Assembly (NCBI RefSeq): GCF_038502225.1
Contig: NW_027196895.1
Span: 1-64,000 of the forward strand
Direction: 5' to 3'
Length of the DNA stretch: 64,000 bases
Source: Cherax quadricarinatus
Lineage: Eukaryota > Arthropoda > Malacostraca > Decapoda > Parastacidae
The notes under the pieces are model-generated. The model was not told the DNA's origin and ran no database searches. It saw only the letters and a program-made list of their open reading frames with translations. Both the position numbers and the translations under genes were made by a program. The stretch's first letter is position 1; the number at the start of each line of letters is the position of its first letter. Below are positions 63,391 to 64,000 of this stretch, piece by piece.

Positions 63391-63515
63391 TTATTATGCA
63401 CCCCATACCCATCCTATGGGTGGTAGTCACCCCATACCCATCCTGTGGGTGGTAGTCACCCCATACCCATCCTGTGGGTGGTACTCACCCCATACCCATC
63501 TCGTGGGTGTTAGTC
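63391..63515. repeat. 29-bp minisatellite (about 4 copies)
   Basis: Units with ccccatacccatcctgtggg and tggtagtca repeat every 29 bp. The unit resembles the block near 36,358-36,390 in the split LINE's 3' flank. Confidence 0.9.
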
Positions 63516-63690
63516 AACAGATTACAGAGGTACATAATTGGTTCAGGGACTGGACTCCAAAGTTTTGATGGCTGAGCAAGTTACAAAGGTAATGAACTAG
63601 ATCTGGTCAAGTAACAAAGGTAATGAGCTCCAGGTAGAGCTGGTCACAATCATGACAAGTTTCAAAGGTAATGAAAGGCAGGAAAGGTTA
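63516..63690. repeat. Dispersed repeat with caaaggtaatgaa words
   Basis: A stretch with three imperfect occurrences of (a/t)caaaggtaatga (about 63,575, 63,616 and 63,664). It follows the 29-bp minisatellite. I recall this combination as a common decapod retrotransposon tail, on memory only. Confidence 0.4.
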
Positions 63691-64000
63691 TCTCTACCAC
63701 CATCACTACTACCCTCTACCACAATCACTACCACCCTTTATCACAATCACTACCACCCACTACCACCATCACTACCACCCTCTACCACCATCACTACCAC
63801 CCTCAACCACCATCACTACCACCCTTTACCACAATCACTACCACCCTGTACCATCATCACAACCACTAACACCCTCTACCACCATCACTGCCAAACACTA
63901 CCACCATCACTGCCACCCTTACCACCATCACTGCCACCCTCTACCACAATCACTACCACCCTCTACCACCATCACTACCACCCTTTATCACAATCACTAC
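63691..64000. repeat. 22-bp minisatellite running off the window end
   Basis: Tandem units of about 22 bp contain ctaccaccatcactaccac with variants (acaatcac, tttatc, gccac). It continues to the last base, so its right end is not visible. Confidence 0.9.

Overview
This is a eukaryotic, almost certainly arthropod, nuclear window with no bacterial or viral gene organisation. My best guess is a decapod crustacean such as a crayfish or lobster. The LINE and Penelope-like families here match abundant decapod repeats as I remember them, and the one host gene I can support belongs to the arthropod ionotropic receptor (IR) family. The species call rests on recall and was not checked by a search.

About 46 kb of the 64 kb is tandem repeat. 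From left to right: a 21-bp satellite runs from before base 1 to about 29,763, and its last 9.5 kb form a 1,512-bp higher-order repeat. A 25-bp satellite covers 29,816-36,332, a 44-bp satellite 36,709-41,590, a 70-bp satellite 48,028-50,557 and a 29-bp satellite 51,043-53,480. The very long open frames in the first 30 kb exist because the 21-bp unit is a multiple of three and lacks stops; I do not call them genes.

The sequence between and after the arrays is a graveyard of mobile elements. It holds an I-type LINE whose coding sequence is split by the 44-bp array, a Penelope-like element, a LINE with an uninterrupted reverse transcriptase frame (RT at 44,735-46,336), an opposite-strand two-ORF LINE, two pieces of a further LINE family, a pair of tRNA-derived SINEs, an internally deleted LTR retrotransposon (58,051-61,083) and a pogo-like MITE.

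The host gene is an IR-like receptor on the minus strand. One exon (62,786-62,944) carries part of the ligand-binding domain and the next (54,009-54,150) begins at transmembrane segment 1. The splice phases match (0/0), and the 8.6-kb intron between them is packed with transposons. The following exons (pore, TM2-TM3, S2) are not visible. If the gene is intact, the satellites to the left lie inside its next intron or just beyond it.
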